Positions 17,877 through 26,559 are shown, numbered from the stretch's first letter. The stretch: DNA of 64,000 bases from Methylobacterium sp. WSM2598 (GCF_000379105.1 NZ_KB900609.1:5406438-5470437), one strand, 5' to 3'. Program-made: numbers and translations. The notes: a model not told the origin generated them from the letters alone.

Positions 17877-17931
17877 TGGTTCGGTCAGCCATTGGTTCGG
17901 TCAGCCATTGATTCGGTCAGCCATGGGTCGG
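17869..17931 (-). repeat. 16-bp tandem repeat that multiplied a start/stop overlap
   Basis: The unit TCAGCCATTGGTTCGG starts at 17869, 17885 and (one change) 17901, with a partial copy at 17917. On the coding strand each copy contains ATGGCTGA, which holds both an ATG and a TGA. The first copy encountered supplies the permease stop (17919-17917) and the last supplies the ATPase start (17876). The inner copies make seven-codon micro-frames MADRTNG or MADRING. Confidence 0.9.
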
Positions 17932-18774
17932 GCTCCAGGCGAGGAGGCGGCGGCCGATCAGGGTGACGATCCGGTCGGAGACGAATCCCGCCACCCCGAT
18001 CACCACCATGCCGCAGATCACGATCTCGGTGCGGGAGAGCTGGCGCGCCTCCATGATCATGGCGCCGAGGCCGGTCGGCACGCCGGTCATCTCGCCGACC
18101 ACGATCACCACCCAGGCGAAGCCGAGGCCGAGCCTGAGGCCGGTGAAGATCGACGGCAGGGCGGCCGGCAGCACCACCTGGGTGAACTGCGCCGAGCCGC
18201 GGCAGCCCAGCATGGCGGCGGCCTCGAACAGCCGCGGCTCCACCGAGCGCACCCCGAACACCGTGTTGACCAGGATCGGGTAGAAGGCGCCGAGGAAGAC
18301 CAGGAAGCAGGCCGAGCGCGGACCGAGGCCGAACAGGATCATGGCGAGCGGCAGCCACGCGGTGACCGGCACCGGCCGCAGGATCTGGAAGGTCGGGTCG
18401 AGGAGCTGGCGCACCAGGGGCACCCGGCCGATGAGCAGGCCGAGCGGCAGGGCGGCCAGCACCGCGAGGCCGAAGCCGCCGAGGACCCGGCTCACCGAGG
18501 CGGCGAGGTGGGTGAGGAGCGTGCCGCTGAAGGCGTCGTCGTTGACGCCGCCGACCGCGAGGTCGCGCAGCTCCGTCCAGACCTCGCCCGGCGGCGGGAT
18601 CAGGCTGTAGGGCCGGCCGACCGTGGCGAGGTGCCAGACCGCGCCGAGCGCCAGCGGGAAGGCGAGGGCGAGGAGCGGCTCGCGCAGCCGCGCGAGGCCG
18701 GGCGCCCGCCGCGGGACGACCGGCGCCTCGCCCGCCGCGGCGGGCGGCGCCTGCGTCAGGTCGGCGGCGCTCAC
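17917..18774 (-). CDS. ABC transporter permease, TauC/SsuC type
   Basis: The 285-residue inner-membrane protein begins at a GTG (VSAADLTQAPP) overlapping the binding-protein stop as GTGA. About six hydrophobic segments are visible, starting with LLALAFPLALGAVWHLATVG. The cytoplasmic EAA-like loop reads EAAAMLGCRGSAQFTQVVLP. It forms the channel of the importer with the downstream ATPase. Its stop lies inside the 16-bp repeat. Confidence 0.94.
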   Translation of the reverse strand: MSAADLTQAPPAAAGEAPVVPRRAPGLARLREPLLALAFPLALGAVWHLATVGRPYSLIPPPGEVWTELRDLAVGGVNDDAFSGTLLTHLAASVSRVLGGFGLAVLAALPLGLLIGRVPLVRQLLDPTFQILRPVPVTAWLPLAMILFGLGPRSACFLVFLGAFYPILVNTVFGVRSVEPRLFEAAAMLGCRGSAQFTQVVLPAALPSIFTGLRLGLGFAWVVIVVGEMTGVPTGLGAMIMEARQLSRTEIVICGMVVIGVAGFVSDRIVTLIGRRLLAWSPTHG

Positions 18775-19718
18775 GCGGCCCTCATCGCGCTGACGAAGCG
18801 GGTGTCGATGAAGCTCGCGAAATCGGGCAGGCGCTTGATCTGCTTCAGGACCAGCATGTGCTCGGCGTAGGCCCGGGCCTGCTTCACCTCGGTCTCGCCG
18901 AGCTGCCAGGTCAGTTCGACGTTCGGGGCCGAGATCTCGATCGCCTCGCGCTTCTGGCCGAGCTTCGCCACCGCCATCGCCACCATGGCGTCGCGGTTCT
19001 TGGCGGCGTATTCGGTGCCCTTGCGGTGGATGTCGAGCATGGTGCGCACGAGGTCGGGCTTCTCCGCCAGCGTGTCGCGGTGGGCCCCGAACACCATGTT
19101 GAGGGCGCCCATCTCGGTGCCGTAGGGATACTCGACCAGGCTGCCGATCCCCGTCGAGAGGCTGACGCCCGGGCCCGGCTCGGCGCCCACGTAGGCGTCC
19201 ACGTCGCCCCGCGCGAGCGCGATGTGCATCTCGCTGAACGAGACCCGCACGGGCGTGATGTCCTTCACGCTCATGCCCTCCATGCGCAGGCGCTCCAGGA
19301 CGAAGACCTCCTGCGTCGAGCCCGGCCAGATCGCGACCCGCTTGCCCCGGAGGTCCTTGAGGCCGGCGATGCCCGATTCCTTCCTCGCGATGATCGCCAT
19401 GCCGCGGTTGCAGGCGGAGGCGATCACCACGAGGGGCTCGCCCGCGGCGGCGCCGAGCGTGGCCGCCGCGATGCCGAACATGCCGAAATCCACCGACTTG
19501 GTGACGACGGCGTTCTTGCACTCGGTCGGGCTCTCGAAGGGTACCACCTCGACCCGCACGCCCGCCGGCGTGAACTGGTCGTAGAAGTGGGGCGCGATCG
19601 AGTGGATGAGCTTGAGCGAGCCCATGCGGATCACGGTCGGGGCCTGCGCGCGCAGGGGCAGGGGGCTGAGCACCAGGCCGGCGGCGAGGCCGGTCAGAAG
19701 GTCACGGCGGCGGATCAT
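18771..19718 (-). CDS. ABC transporter substrate-binding protein, TauA/SsuA/NMT1-like
   Basis: The 315-residue periplasmic binding protein starts MIRRRDLLTGLAAGLVL, a Tat-like signal (RRxxLL) with cleavage probable after LRAQA. The mature part has two-lobe features: GSLKLIHSIAPHFYDQF, VDFGMFGIAAATLGAA and LRGKRVAIWPGSTQE. The family captures sulfonates, nitrate, thiamine precursors or aromatic acids, so the ligand cannot be fixed. It is the first gene of the leftward operon and is divergent from the LysR gene at 19845, its probable regulator. Confidence 0.92.
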   Translation of the reverse strand: MIRRRDLLTGLAAGLVLSPLPLRAQAPTVIRMGSLKLIHSIAPHFYDQFTPAGVRVEVVPFESPTECKNAVVTKSVDFGMFGIAAATLGAAAGEPLVVIASACNRGMAIIARKESGIAGLKDLRGKRVAIWPGSTQEVFVLERLRMEGMSVKDITPVRVSFSEMHIALARGDVDAYVGAEPGPGVSLSTGIGSLVEYPYGTEMGALNMVFGAHRDTLAEKPDLVRTMLDIHRKGTEYAAKNRDAMVAMAVAKLGQKREAIEISAPNVELTWQLGETEVKQARAYAEHMLVLKQIKRLPDFASFIDTRFVSAMRAA

Positions 19719-19798
19719 GGCGGCATTCCGGTAACCTGAGACGCGGCCAGGCTATTCCGCGCGGGTGTTGCGAGCGAGTGCTGGTTTTCGATTGACCC

Positions 19799-19815
19799 GT
19801 TGCGCTATCGGCAAC
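19799..19815. promoter_or_regulatory. Candidate LysR-type binding site
   Basis: GTTGC-N7-GCAAC is an inverted repeat with the T-N11-A core of LysR boxes. It lies 30 bases before the LysR start at 19845 and 81 bases before the binding-protein start, between the divergent genes. A related half site, GTGTTGCGAG, lies near 19765. Confidence 0.55.
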
Positions 19816-19844
19816 ACCATGGGGCCCGTGGAGCTCGGACGGCG

Positions 19845-20792
19845 ATGAAGCACCTGCGCAGCCTGTCCTACGTGGCGGAGATCGCGCGCAGCGGCTCGAT
19901 CCGGCGCGCCGCCGAGGTGCTGCACATCGCGCCCTCGGCCCTGACCCGGCAGGTGCAGGAACTCGAATACGAACTCGGCACCCCGATCTTCGAGCGGCTG
20001 GCCCAGGGCATGCGGCTCAACGCGGCGGGCGAGCTGCTGGTGCGCCACATCCGCGACCAGCTCGCCGACATGGAGCGGGTGCGCTCCCAGATCGCCGACC
20101 TCTCGGGGGTGCGGCGCGGCCACGTCGCGCTCGCCTGCAGCCAAGCCTTCGTCAACCAGGTCGTGCCGGAGGAGGTGGAGCTCTACCGGGGGCACTTTCC
20201 GCAGGTGACCTTCACGGTCCAGGTGCGCGACCACGTCCAGGCGGTGGCGGCCCTCGCCGCCTTCGAGGCGGACCTCGCCCTGGTGCTGCAGCCGCCGCCC
20301 TCGTCGGATCTCCAGGTGCTGTTCGCCTGCCGCCAGCCGGTCTGCGCCATGATGCGCGCCGGGCACGCGCTGGCCCGGGAGGCGGGGCCGGTGCGGCTGC
20401 GCGACTGCCTCGCCCACCCGCTCGCCCTGCCGGACCGCTCCCTGGCGCTGCGCCATCACCTCGACCGGGCGCTCGCCCGGACTGGCGCCCCGCCCCCCGC
20501 GATGGAATCGGGCTCGCTCGAATTCCTGCGCGAATTGGTGCTGCGGGAGGAGGTGGTAAGCTTCCAGGTCCCGAGCGGGATCCCGCGCGACCCGCGCCTC
20601 TGCGCCCGGCCGATCGACGCCCGGGACCTCGACACGATGGCGATGATCCTCGGGCAGTTCCGCGGCCGCATGCTGCCGGTGGCGGCGGCGAAGTTCGCCG
20701 ACCAGCTCGCCAGCAGCCTCAACCGTCGCTACGGGGCGGCCGAGGCGGGCGACCCGGCCGGGCCGGCAGCGCCCCGGCCCGCGCCGGCCTGA
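19845..20792 (+). CDS. LysR-family transcriptional regulator (probable operon regulator)
   Basis: The 315-residue regulator starts MKHLRSLSYVAEIARSG. The winged helix is SIRRAAEVLHIAPSALTRQV with QELEYELGTPIFERL (about 15-60). The effector-binding domain follows, and the C-terminus is a Pro/Ala-rich tail. It lies head-to-head with the transporter operon. The intergenic palindrome at 19799-19815 suggests control of both itself and the operon. The ATG at 19845 is preferred; an upstream TTG in frame would add 15 unrelated residues and would overlap the palindrome. Confidence 0.93.
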   Translation: MKHLRSLSYVAEIARSGSIRRAAEVLHIAPSALTRQVQELEYELGTPIFERLAQGMRLNAAGELLVRHIRDQLADMERVRSQIADLSGVRRGHVALACSQAFVNQVVPEEVELYRGHFPQVTFTVQVRDHVQAVAALAAFEADLALVLQPPPSSDLQVLFACRQPVCAMMRAGHALAREAGPVRLRDCLAHPLALPDRSLALRHHLDRALARTGAPPPAMESGSLEFLRELVLREEVVSFQVPSGIPRDPRLCARPIDARDLDTMAMILGQFRGRMLPVAAAKFADQLASSLNRRYGAAEAGDPAGPAAPRPAPA

Positions 20793-20827
20793 GCGGCCCG
20801 CATCCCGCCGGCCGCGCCTGCCGCGGG

Positions 20828-22183
20828 TCAGCGCTGCAGGACGGCCCGGCAGTGATCCGCGAGCGCGCGCACCGTGCGCTCGAAGGCCTGGAAGGCCGGC
20901 GTCGCCTTGTCCCAGTTCTGGGCGCTGACCCCCTCGACCACCTCGGCGGCGTGGCGGCGGGCCTCGTTGGAGCAGGCCAGGATCGCCTCGAAGGGCAGCC
21001 CCGCATAGGCCGGGTCGGCCTTGAGGAGCCCGCACTGCGCCGGCACGTCGACGGCGCCGAGGACCGCCTCCTCGGGCCGCGCCGGGCGGGCGCCGATCAG
21101 CACCAGGGCGAGGCGCCGCTTCCAGGCGGCGAGGTCGGCGGGCAGGCGCACGAAGCCGAAGCCCGCGATGTCGCGGCCGGCGGCCCCGTCCAGCGTCTCG
21201 ATCGCGAGCGTTTCGGCCCGGGCGAGCTGGCTCATCAGCCCGTCGATCTCCTGGCGGGTCTTCTCGGTCTTGGCGGCGACCTGCTGCACGCCCGCGGAGA
21301 TTTCCTGCGTGGCGGCCTGCTGCTGCCCGAGCACGTCGGCGAGCGCCCGGATGCCCTCGGCGGAATGGGCCACCGTCTGGCCCTCCTCCACGATCCGCGC
21401 GCCGACGCGCCCCACGGCGGCGGTCCCGGTCGCGACCGCCTGACGGCTCTCCGACACCGCGCCCTGCATGGCGGCGAGTTCCTGCAGCAGGGCGGCGAGG
21501 CGCGTGCGGATCTGGTCGGTCGCCCGCGCGGTCTGGCCGGAGAGCTGCTTCACCTCGGCGGCGACCACCGCGAAGCCCTTGCCGGCCTCGCCGGCCCGCG
21601 CCGCCTCGATCGTCGCGTTCAGGGCGAGCAGGTTGGTCTGGCTCGAGATCGCCTCGATGGCGCCCGCGATCTCCTGGATCTGCTGGGCCGCGGATTCGAA
21701 GCCCCGCAGCCTCTGCTCCATCTGCACGGCGCCCGCCTCGATCACCTCCATGGTGCGGGTCGCCTCCTGCATGTCGGAGGCGCAGCCGACGATGCCCGCG
21801 CGCGCCTGCTCGGCGAGCTGGGCGCTGCCCTGCGAGCGGCTCCACAATTCCCGCGTGGAGGCCGCCACCTCCTCGACCGCCGACGCCATCGAGCGGGTCT
21901 GCGCCGCCATCTCGGACGCGTCGTGCGTCATCCAGACCAGGATGGTGCCGGCCTCGGAGGCTTCCGCCGAGACGCGGGCGCTGAGCCCGAGATCGGTGCC
22001 GGCGCTGCGCCGGCTGCGCGCGACCAGCTGGGCGAGCGCCGCGCCGATCCTCCCGCCGAGGCCGGTCATCTGGCCCGAGGCGATCGCTTGGTCGAGCAGG
22101 TCGGCGATCCGGTCCTCAGCCGCCGCGGCGGTCTCGATCGTGGCCACGGGTGCAGTGCGGGAGGGGCGCAGGGAGCGGAACAT
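20828..22183 (-). CDS. Soluble methyl-accepting chemotaxis protein with a C-terminal CZB-like domain
   Basis: The 451-residue product starts MFRSLRPSRTAPVATIE and has no membrane segment, so it is a cytoplasmic receptor. The signalling hairpin tip is at about 170-225 (SQTNLLALNATIEAARAG, then KGFAVVAAEVKQLSGQTARAT). The last about 95 residues resemble a chemoreceptor zinc-binding domain: AAWKRRLALVLIG, then QCGLLKAD with C384, then ARRHAAEVVEG. Some of the usual His ligands appear to be missing. It converges on the LysR gene. The family signals through CheW/CheA to flagella or a related output. Confidence 0.88.
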   Translation of the reverse strand: MFRSLRPSRTAPVATIETAAAAEDRIADLLDQAIASGQMTGLGGRIGAALAQLVARSRRSAGTDLGLSARVSAEASEAGTILVWMTHDASEMAAQTRSMASAVEEVAASTRELWSRSQGSAQLAEQARAGIVGCASDMQEATRTMEVIEAGAVQMEQRLRGFESAAQQIQEIAGAIEAISSQTNLLALNATIEAARAGEAGKGFAVVAAEVKQLSGQTARATDQIRTRLAALLQELAAMQGAVSESRQAVATGTAAVGRVGARIVEEGQTVAHSAEGIRALADVLGQQQAATQEISAGVQQVAAKTEKTRQEIDGLMSQLARAETLAIETLDGAAGRDIAGFGFVRLPADLAAWKRRLALVLIGARPARPEEAVLGAVDVPAQCGLLKADPAYAGLPFEAILACSNEARRHAAEVVEGVSAQNWDKATPAFQAFERTVRALADHCRAVLQR

Positions 22184-22566
22184 CAAGCGGTGCTCGCGGT
22201 TGGATTTCTCCTTTATCGTGCAAGTCAGTTGACGGACCGTTAATAACGTCCCGCTCCCCCCGCGACAGGTGCGGCCATCATAAACAAATACCAATCACGA
22301 CGACGACCGGGCGGCTTCGCTGTCCACTATGGGACAATATCACCCGGAAACACACTCAACTTGCGATGTCCTGGAGCGCGCGTCGAGCCGAGTCGGCGGA
22401 GAGCGCAACTCCGACGGGAATCGGCGTGTGCTTCCGAAAGGAAGCGGCCGATCCGGCCGCGGCCCGGACCCCGCGAGGCCGGTCCGGGCCGGCCTCGAAA
22501 CGAGGAGGCCCGGTCTCGCGGCGAGACCGGGCCCCGATCGCTCCCCGATGCCGGCGGCGCCGGCCC
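22184..22566. other. Non-coding interval between rne and the soluble chemoreceptor
   Basis: No convincing gene is seen in these 383 bases. The part near 22225-22330 is unusually AT-richer than the surroundings and probably holds the leftward chemoreceptor promoter. The part near 22500 holds the rne terminator. Confidence 0.6.
22507..22533 (-). terminator. Hairpin terminator downstream of rne
   Basis: GGCCCGGTCTC (22507-22517) pairs perfectly with GAGACCGGGCC (22523-22533) over a five-base loop. It lies 33 bases past the rne stop, on the leftward transcript. A second small stem (CCTCG/CGAGG) follows, with only a short T run, so efficiency is uncertain. Confidence 0.65.
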
Positions 22567-25500
22567 TCACTCGCCCCCGATCGCGGCCTTCGTGCGCGAC
22601 CACCAGCCGGCCCGCTTCGGCCGGTCCGGGTCGGGCGGCGTCAGCACCACGGCGACCGGCTCGGGCTCCGGCGCGGCGGGCGCCTGCTCGGGCTCGGGCG
22701 CCTGGATGGCGTCGGCCCTGACCGCCTCGCGCTCGGTGGCGGTGAGGTCGGGCATCTCGGCGGGGCTCGCCGGGGCCACCGCCTCGGGCGAGGGGCCGCT
22801 GATCTCGCCCACCGCGACGATCTCCTCGGCCAGCGCATCCTGCGCCAGGGTGCCGGCGGGATCCGCCTCGGCGGTCTCGCTCGCCCCGACGACGACCTCG
22901 TCGCCGATATGGCCGACCTCCGCCTCCTCGTGGCGGTCGCGGCTGCGCCCGCCGCGGCGCCCGCGCCGGCGGCGGCGACCGCCGCCCTCGTCGCCCTCGC
23001 GGGCGATCACGGCCTCGCCGCCCTCGGTGATCGGGATCGTGACCGGGCCCTCGCCCGGCTCCTCGTCACCCTCGGGCCCGGCGGCGGGCAGGCCCGTCTC
23101 CTCCCCGGCGGCCTCCTCCCCGGCGGCCTCGTCCCCGACAGCCTCCTGCCCGGCGATCTCGGTCTCGCCCTCGATCTCGCCGGGGCGGCCCTCGCCGCGC
23201 CCGCGCCGCCGCCGGCGCCGGCGGCGACGGCGGCCGCCGCCCTCGTCCTCGGTGCCCGCACCCCCGGCCTCGCCGGCCTCCTCGGCGGCGCCCTCGGCCT
23301 GCTCGAGCGTCTCGTCCTCCTCCTCGTCCTCCTCCTCCAGGGGCGGCGGCTGCACCGCCTCCGCCCGGATGCTGGTGACCGGGAGGCGGGGCTCCGGCGG
23401 CTGCGCGGGCTCGCCCCGGTCGAGGTGGAAGGCCGAGGTCGGCGGCAGGCGCTCGTCGGCCGACACCGTGATCGACACGCCGAAGCGCGTCTCGAGTTCG
23501 CGCAGGTGCCCGCGCTTCTGGTTGAGGATGTAGAGCGCCACGTCCGTGCGGGTGCGCAGGATCAGGTTGTGGCTGCTCGACTTGATCAGCGCCTCCTCGA
23601 TCGCCCGCAGGATCTGCAGGGCGACCGACGAGGTGGCGCGCACGAAGCCCGAGCCGCCGCAATGCGGGCACGGCACCGAGGAGGATTCGAGCACGCCGGT
23701 GCGGATGCGCTGGCGCGACATCTCCAGCAGGCCGAAGGGCGAGATCCGCCCGACCTGGATGCGGGCGCGGTCGTCCTTCAGGCACTCGTTCAGCTTGCGC
23801 TCGACCGCCCGGTTGTTGCGCTTCTCCTCCATGTCGATGAAGTCGATGACGATCAGCCCGGCGAGGTCGCGCAGGCGGAGCTGGCGCGCCACCTCCTCGG
23901 CGGCCTCCAGGTTCGTCTTGAGCGCGGTGTCCTCGATGTCGTGCTCGCGGGTGGCCCGGCCCGAATTCACGTCGATCGAGACGAGGGCCTCGGTCGGGTT
24001 GATGACGAGGTAGCCGCCCGAGCGCAGCGCGACGTGGTTCGAGAACATCGCGTCGAGCTGCTGCTCGACGCCGTAGCGGGCGAAGAGCGGCGTCGGGTCG
24101 CGATAGGGCTTCACGACCTTGGACTGGCTCGGCATCAGCATGCGCATGAAGTCCTTGGCCTCGCGATAGGCGTCGTCGCCCGCGACCAGAACCTCGTCGA
24201 TGTCCTTGTTGTAGAGGTCGCGGATGGCGCGCTTGATCAGCGACCCCTCCTCGTAGACGAGGGCGGGCGCCGAGGACGAGAGCGTCAGCTCGCGCACGCT
24301 CTCCCACAGCCGCATCAGGTACTCGAAGTCGCGCTTGATCTCGGGCTTGGTGCGCGAGGCGCCGGCGGTGCGCAGGATGACGCCCATCCCGTCCGGCACC
24401 TCCAGGTCGGCCGCGATCTCCTTCAGGCGCTTGCGGTCGGCCGCGCTCGTGATCTTGCGCGAGATGCCCCCGCCCCGGCCGGTATTGGGCATCAGCACCG
24501 AGTAGCGGCCGGCCAGCGACAGGTAGGTGGTGAGCGCCGCGCCCTTGTTGCCGCGCTCCTCCTTGACGACCTGCACCAGGATCACCTGCCGGCGCTTGAT
24601 GACCTCCTGGATCTTGTAGTGGCGGCGGGGCGCGCGGGGCCGGTCGGGGATCTCGGCGAGCGCGTCGCCGCGGCCGCCGACCTGCTCGACCACCGGCTCC
24701 TCCTCGTCGCCCTCGCCCTCGTCCTCGCCGTCCTCGTCGTCCCCTTCGTCGTCCTCGTCCTCGTCCTCGGAATCGTGCTCGTCCGCGTGGGCGGCCTCGG
24801 CATGCGCCTCGTCCGCCTCCTCGTCGTGCTCGTCCGCGTCGTCCTCGTCCTCATCCTCGTCCGCTTCGGCGTCCGTCGCGTCGTCCGATCCCGGGGCCGT
24901 TTCGGCCGCGGTTTCCGGCGCGGCCTCGGCGGCCTGGTCGGTCGGGGCAGTGTCGATCGCCGCGAGCGTCTCGGCCGGGGGCGCGGCCTCGGCCGCCGGG
25001 GCGGCGTCGGGCTCCGGCGCGACCTCGGCCGCCGGCGCGGCGGCCTGGTCGGCCGCCGAAGTGGCCGTCGGCGCGGCGGCCTGGTCGGCCGCCGAAGTGG
25101 CCGTCGGCGCGGCGGCCTGGTCGGCCGCCGAAGTGGCCGTCGGCGCGGCGGCCTGGTCGGCCGCCGCGGGCGCGTCCGCCGTCACGGCAGCGGGCTCGGC
25201 CGGCGCGGGTTCCGGCGCCTCCGGGGCCGCCGCGGCGCCCTCGCTCCCGGGGGCCGCGTCGCCGGGCGCGGCCTCGGCGACCGGCTCCCCGCGCGCCTCT
25301 CCGGCGGGCGCCGAGGCGGTCTCGGCGGCGGGATCCTCGCCGCCCTCGACCTCCAGACCCTCGACCTCCAGACCCTCGGCCGGGGCGCTCACCACCGGAT
25401 CGGCCTTGGCCGAGGCGGCCTCGGCGCGCCGGCCGCGCCGGCGCCGGCGGCGGCGGTCGTCGGAGGCGCGCTCGTTGCGCTCGGGGCGCTCCTCCTGCTC

Positions 25501-25794
25501 GCGCTCGGCCCGGGCGTCCTCCTCCAGGAGGGCGAGCCGGTCCGCGACCGGGATCTGGTAATAGTCCGGGTGGATCTCGCTGAAGGCGAGGAAGCCGTGC
25601 CGGTTGCCGCCATATTCCACGAAGGCGGCCTGCAGCGACGGTTCGACCCGCGTGACCTTGGCGAGGTAGATGTTGCCGCGCAGCTGGCGGCGGTTAGCGG
25701 CCTCGAAGTCGAATTCCTCGACCTTCGAACCCTTGACCGTCACCACCCGGGTCTCTTCCGGGTGGGAGGCATCGATGAGCATCTTGTTGGCCAT
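22567..25794 (-). CDS. rne: Ribonuclease E
   Basis: The 1075-residue endoribonuclease starts MANKMLIDASHPEETRVV. Its S1 domain (about 37-90) is interrupted by an about 290-residue acidic Ala/Pro/Glu/Asp-rich insertion, then resumes at HYKIQEVIKRR (H392). The DNase I-like catalytic part has DVNSGR (D608, N610) and the zinc-link CPHC (C709, C712) needed for tetramers. The C-terminal half is low-complexity with two Arg blocks (ten consecutive Arg and RRRRRGRRGG), probably RNA-binding, and ends GWWSRTKAAIGGE. A terminal GWW motif is known in alphaproteobacterial RNase E as a PNPase contact. It organises the RNA degradosome. Confidence 0.96.
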   Translation of the reverse strand: MANKMLIDASHPEETRVVTVKGSKVEEFDFEAANRRQLRGNIYLAKVTRVEPSLQAAFVEYGGNRHGFLAFSEIHPDYYQIPVADRLALLEEDARAEREQEERPERNERASDDRRRRRRRGRRAEAASAKADPVVSAPAEGLEVEGLEVEGGEDPAAETASAPAGEARGEPVAEAAPGDAAPGSEGAAAAPEAPEPAPAEPAAVTADAPAAADQAAAPTATSAADQAAAPTATSAADQAAAPTATSAADQAAAPAAEVAPEPDAAPAAEAAPPAETLAAIDTAPTDQAAEAAPETAAETAPGSDDATDAEADEDEDEDDADEHDEEADEAHAEAAHADEHDSEDEDEDDEGDDEDGEDEGEGDEEEPVVEQVGGRGDALAEIPDRPRAPRRHYKIQEVIKRRQVILVQVVKEERGNKGAALTTYLSLAGRYSVLMPNTGRGGGISRKITSAADRKRLKEIAADLEVPDGMGVILRTAGASRTKPEIKRDFEYLMRLWESVRELTLSSSAPALVYEEGSLIKRAIRDLYNKDIDEVLVAGDDAYREAKDFMRMLMPSQSKVVKPYRDPTPLFARYGVEQQLDAMFSNHVALRSGGYLVINPTEALVSIDVNSGRATREHDIEDTALKTNLEAAEEVARQLRLRDLAGLIVIDFIDMEEKRNNRAVERKLNECLKDDRARIQVGRISPFGLLEMSRQRIRTGVLESSSVPCPHCGGSGFVRATSSVALQILRAIEEALIKSSSHNLILRTRTDVALYILNQKRGHLRELETRFGVSITVSADERLPPTSAFHLDRGEPAQPPEPRLPVTSIRAEAVQPPPLEEEDEEEDETLEQAEGAAEEAGEAGGAGTEDEGGGRRRRRRRRRRGRGEGRPGEIEGETEIAGQEAVGDEAAGEEAAGEETGLPAAGPEGDEEPGEGPVTIPITEGGEAVIAREGDEGGGRRRRRGRRGGRSRDRHEEAEVGHIGDEVVVGASETAEADPAGTLAQDALAEEIVAVGEISGPSPEAVAPASPAEMPDLTATEREAVRADAIQAPEPEQAPAAPEPEPVAVVLTPPDPDRPKRAGWWSRTKAAIGGE
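25033..25140 (-). repeat. 36-bp in-frame repeat in rne, three full copies plus a partial
   Basis: Copies start at 25033, 25069 and 25105, with a partial from 25141. They encode the 12-residue unit DQAAAPTATSAA inside the acidic S1 insertion. Identity between copies is complete as read, which suggests recent expansion. Confidence 0.9.
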
Positions 25795-26559
25795 GACGAA
25801 CTTTCGGCATGGCGAGTGACGGCAGCAAAGCTCGACCGAGCCGGCCCGGCGGTGACGCCGGCCTCCGGAAGGCTCTCATGGGCCGCGATCCTGCGATCGC
25901 GGCGGCTGATTTCGTGCTGGGTTTGCCGTCAATCGCCGCTGCGCGCGGTCTCGCGCGCGGGGGGTTGACCACGGTCGGGGGCAGGGGGCGCGGAAGGGCG
26001 CGACGCCGGATGCGCGCGCTCGGAACGGCAGCGACGGAACCCGAAGCTGTGCGTCCGCGCATACTCCCACCGACCTCTCGAAACGACGGGCCGACGCTCG
26101 CGGGGAGGCCGGCCGGCGATGAACTGGCGGCGACGCCGCTCCATGAAGCGCGTCACCGTCGCGAAAGCGACTCCTGCCCGGCTCTGGGGCTGATCCGTCT
26201 GACGGCGGGCCGGCGATGGGCCTGGACCCGGCCTCCCCGCGGAGGCCGGACAGGTCCGCTGGCCGCGACGGGAGCCGGCGGCGGGCGGGGGTCAATACCA
26301 ATACAGAGGCTTCGACCGGATTGGCAAGCCGGATCGTCGCAGGGAAACGGCGCGGAGCGCGGCCGAGACCGGGCGGAGCGGCGCCCGGCCCGTCCGGCGC
26401 CGGGTCTCCCCGGCCCGTGACCAGGGGGAAGATACGAGCGGCGGGCGGGCCGAGTCCGGCGGGGCCCGGCCCCGGCAGGGCCCCGCCGCGACGGCGTCCG
26501 GCCTCGGGCGCGCCGGAGCATTTGTCCCCGCCCGCGTCCCGCGCTAGACCCCCTCCACC
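25795..26559. other. 765-bp divergent region between rne and aroC
   Basis: No gene with credible protein features is seen. The long open frames on both strands are arginine-rich shadow translations. The rne side holds the leader hairpins. Around 26290-26335 there is an AT-richer patch whose lower strand reads TTGCCA, 18 bases, TATTGG, a weak candidate rne promoter that would give a leader of about 500 bases. Confidence 0.5.
25846..25902 (-). promoter_or_regulatory. Structured 5' leader of rne
   Basis: Three hairpins precede rne on the leftward transcript. CCGCGATC pairs with GATCGCGG around a four-base loop (25883-25902). GCCTCC/GGAGGC-type pairing lies at 25861-25873. CCGGCG pairs with CGCCGG (25846-25861). 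The last ends 51 bases before the start codon. E. coli rne is autoregulated through hairpins in its leader; the same role here is an inference. Confidence 0.5.

Noticed and set aside
25809..26420. 203-codon open frame in the rne-aroC gap
   Set aside because: Composition is typical of shadow frames, with no recognisable motif and no convincing Shine-Dalgarno.
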